NCBI GenBank assembly: GCA_964423675.1
Contig: CAYRFP010000036.1
Location: 1-23,213, forward strand
Direction: 5' to 3'
Source: RUG563 sp964423675
Lineage (GTDB): Bacteria > Bacillota > Clostridia > Christensenellales > Aristaeellaceae
DNA length: 23,213 bases
Positions 22,710 to 23,213 of this stretch are shown here, one piece after another. The notes beneath the pieces are model-generated. The model was not told where the DNA came from and did not search any database. It saw nothing but the letters and a program-made list of their open reading frames with translations. A program made the translations under genes and the position numbers. Position 1 is the stretch's first letter; each line of letters begins with the position of its first letter.

Positions 22710-23213
22710 ATGCCTTTTGAAGTACAAGTGGATCAACCGTCTTTTGCGCAGATTAAAGTCGTTGGCTGCGGCGGCGGCGGCACCAACGCGGTCAACCGCA
22801 TGGTGGAAGCTGGATTGCAGGGCGTTCAGTTCATCGCGGTGAATACGGATCGCCAGGCGCTGGCGCTGTCCCATGCAGATGTGAAAATCCAAATCGGCGA
22901 AAAACTGACCAAGGGTCTGGGTGCAGGCGCTGTACCGGATGTGGGTCGTCGGGCTGCCGAAGAGAGCCGGGAAGAAATTGCTCAGGCGCTCAAGGGCGCG
23001 GATCTTGTGTTTGTTACCGCCGGTATGGGCGGCGGCACAGGCACCGGCGCTGCCCCGATTGTGGCTGAAATCGCTCGGGAGAATAATTGCCTGACCATTG
23101 CCGTGGTCACCAAACCCTTTGCCTTTGAAGGCAAGCAGCGGATGAAGAACGCTGAGATGGGGATTAACGAGCTGAAGCAGAGCGTGGATACCCTGGTGGT
23201 GATCCCCAATGAT
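22710..23213 (+). CDS. ftsZ: Cell division protein FtsZ (3' truncated by the window end)
   Basis: Tubulin-like GTPase that forms the division ring. Only the first 168 codons are here; the frame is open to the last base. ATG 22710 follows AGGGGGA. Visible: IKVVGCGGGGTNAVNRMVEAGLQG, the FIAVNTDRQAL strand, the LTKGLGAGAVPDVGRRAAEE T3-region, and the tubulin signature GGGTGTGAAP used for GTP phosphate binding, then VVTKPFAFEG. All match standard bacterial FtsZ. The 10-residue lead before the first strand is short, as is usual. Confidence 0.97.
   Translation, partial: MPFEVQVDQPSFAQIKVVGCGGGGTNAVNRMVEAGLQGVQFIAVNTDRQALALSHADVKIQIGEKLTKGLGAGAVPDVGRRAAEESREEIAQALKGADLVFVTAGMGGGTGTGAAPIVAEIARENNCLTIAVVTKPFAFEGKQRMKNAEMGINELKQSVDTLVVIPND

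Noticed and set aside
1..23213. Genetic-code change with TAG read as an amino acid throughout
   Set aside because: Only one in-frame TAG occurs in about 20 kb of coding sequence, whereas true reassignment would normally give many. Kept only as a local question in lon.
1..23213. tRNA, rRNA, CRISPR, insertion sequences or attachment sites
   Set aside because: I looked for cloverleaf arms, regularly spaced repeats, transposase motifs and terminal repeats on both strands and saw none.

Overview
The window is a bacterial chromosomal segment, most likely from a moderately GC-rich, uncultured-type member of the Clostridia (Bacillota). The main reasons are the gene order clpX-lonB-lon-engB, a MraZ-headed division and cell-wall (dcw) cluster, a class B penicillin-binding protein with two C-terminal PASTA repeats, MurE with the meso-diaminopimelate motif DNPR, and strong AGGAGG-type ribosome binding sites. 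There are no phage, transposon, tRNA, rRNA or CRISPR features. Only one gene is on the minus strand.

Region 1 (1-6003) is a protein quality-control block: the 3' part of clpX, lonB (membrane-anchored Lon), lon (soluble LonA) and the ribosome-assembly GTPase engB. The lon gene is broken by a single in-frame TAG at 3860-3862, at a position where Lon proteins normally carry Tyr. The rest of the frame is intact on both sides, so this is a recent nonsense mutation, a sequence error, or a read-through/reinitiation site. lonB has a perfect 11-bp inverted repeat with a 9-nt spacer just before its ribosome binding site. lon has a consensus-like promoter whose transcript should begin with a hairpin.

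Region 2 (6004-10228) holds accessory genes in short, separately terminated units: a secreted 5'-nucleotidase, a 98-aa unknown protein, a secreted CAP/SCP-domain protein (minus strand), and a two-gene unit of a double zinc-ribbon protein with an acidic tail plus a calcineurin-like phosphoesterase. A 9-9-9 palindrome sits over the divergent promoters between the CAP gene and the zinc-ribbon gene.

Region 3 (10229-23213) is an AT-rich regulatory stretch followed by a dcw cluster: mraZ, ftsL, ftsI (PASTA), murE, mraY, murD, ftsW, murA, ftsQ, ftsA and the 5' part of ftsZ. It is pared down: rsmH, murF, murG, murC and murB are missing from their usual places, with only short gaps left. The mraZ promoter is flanked and overlapped by a perfect 11-bp inverted repeat, and GTGG-type direct repeats (a MraZ box) follow it. 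A second good promoter precedes ftsA. The encoded proteins make lipid I precursors (MurA, MurE, MurD, MraY) and build the divisome (FtsL, FtsQ, FtsW, FtsI, FtsA, FtsZ).

No gene cassette looks like a new defence or biosynthetic system. The best leads are the amber-split lon, the stripped dcw cluster and three palindromic operator candidates.
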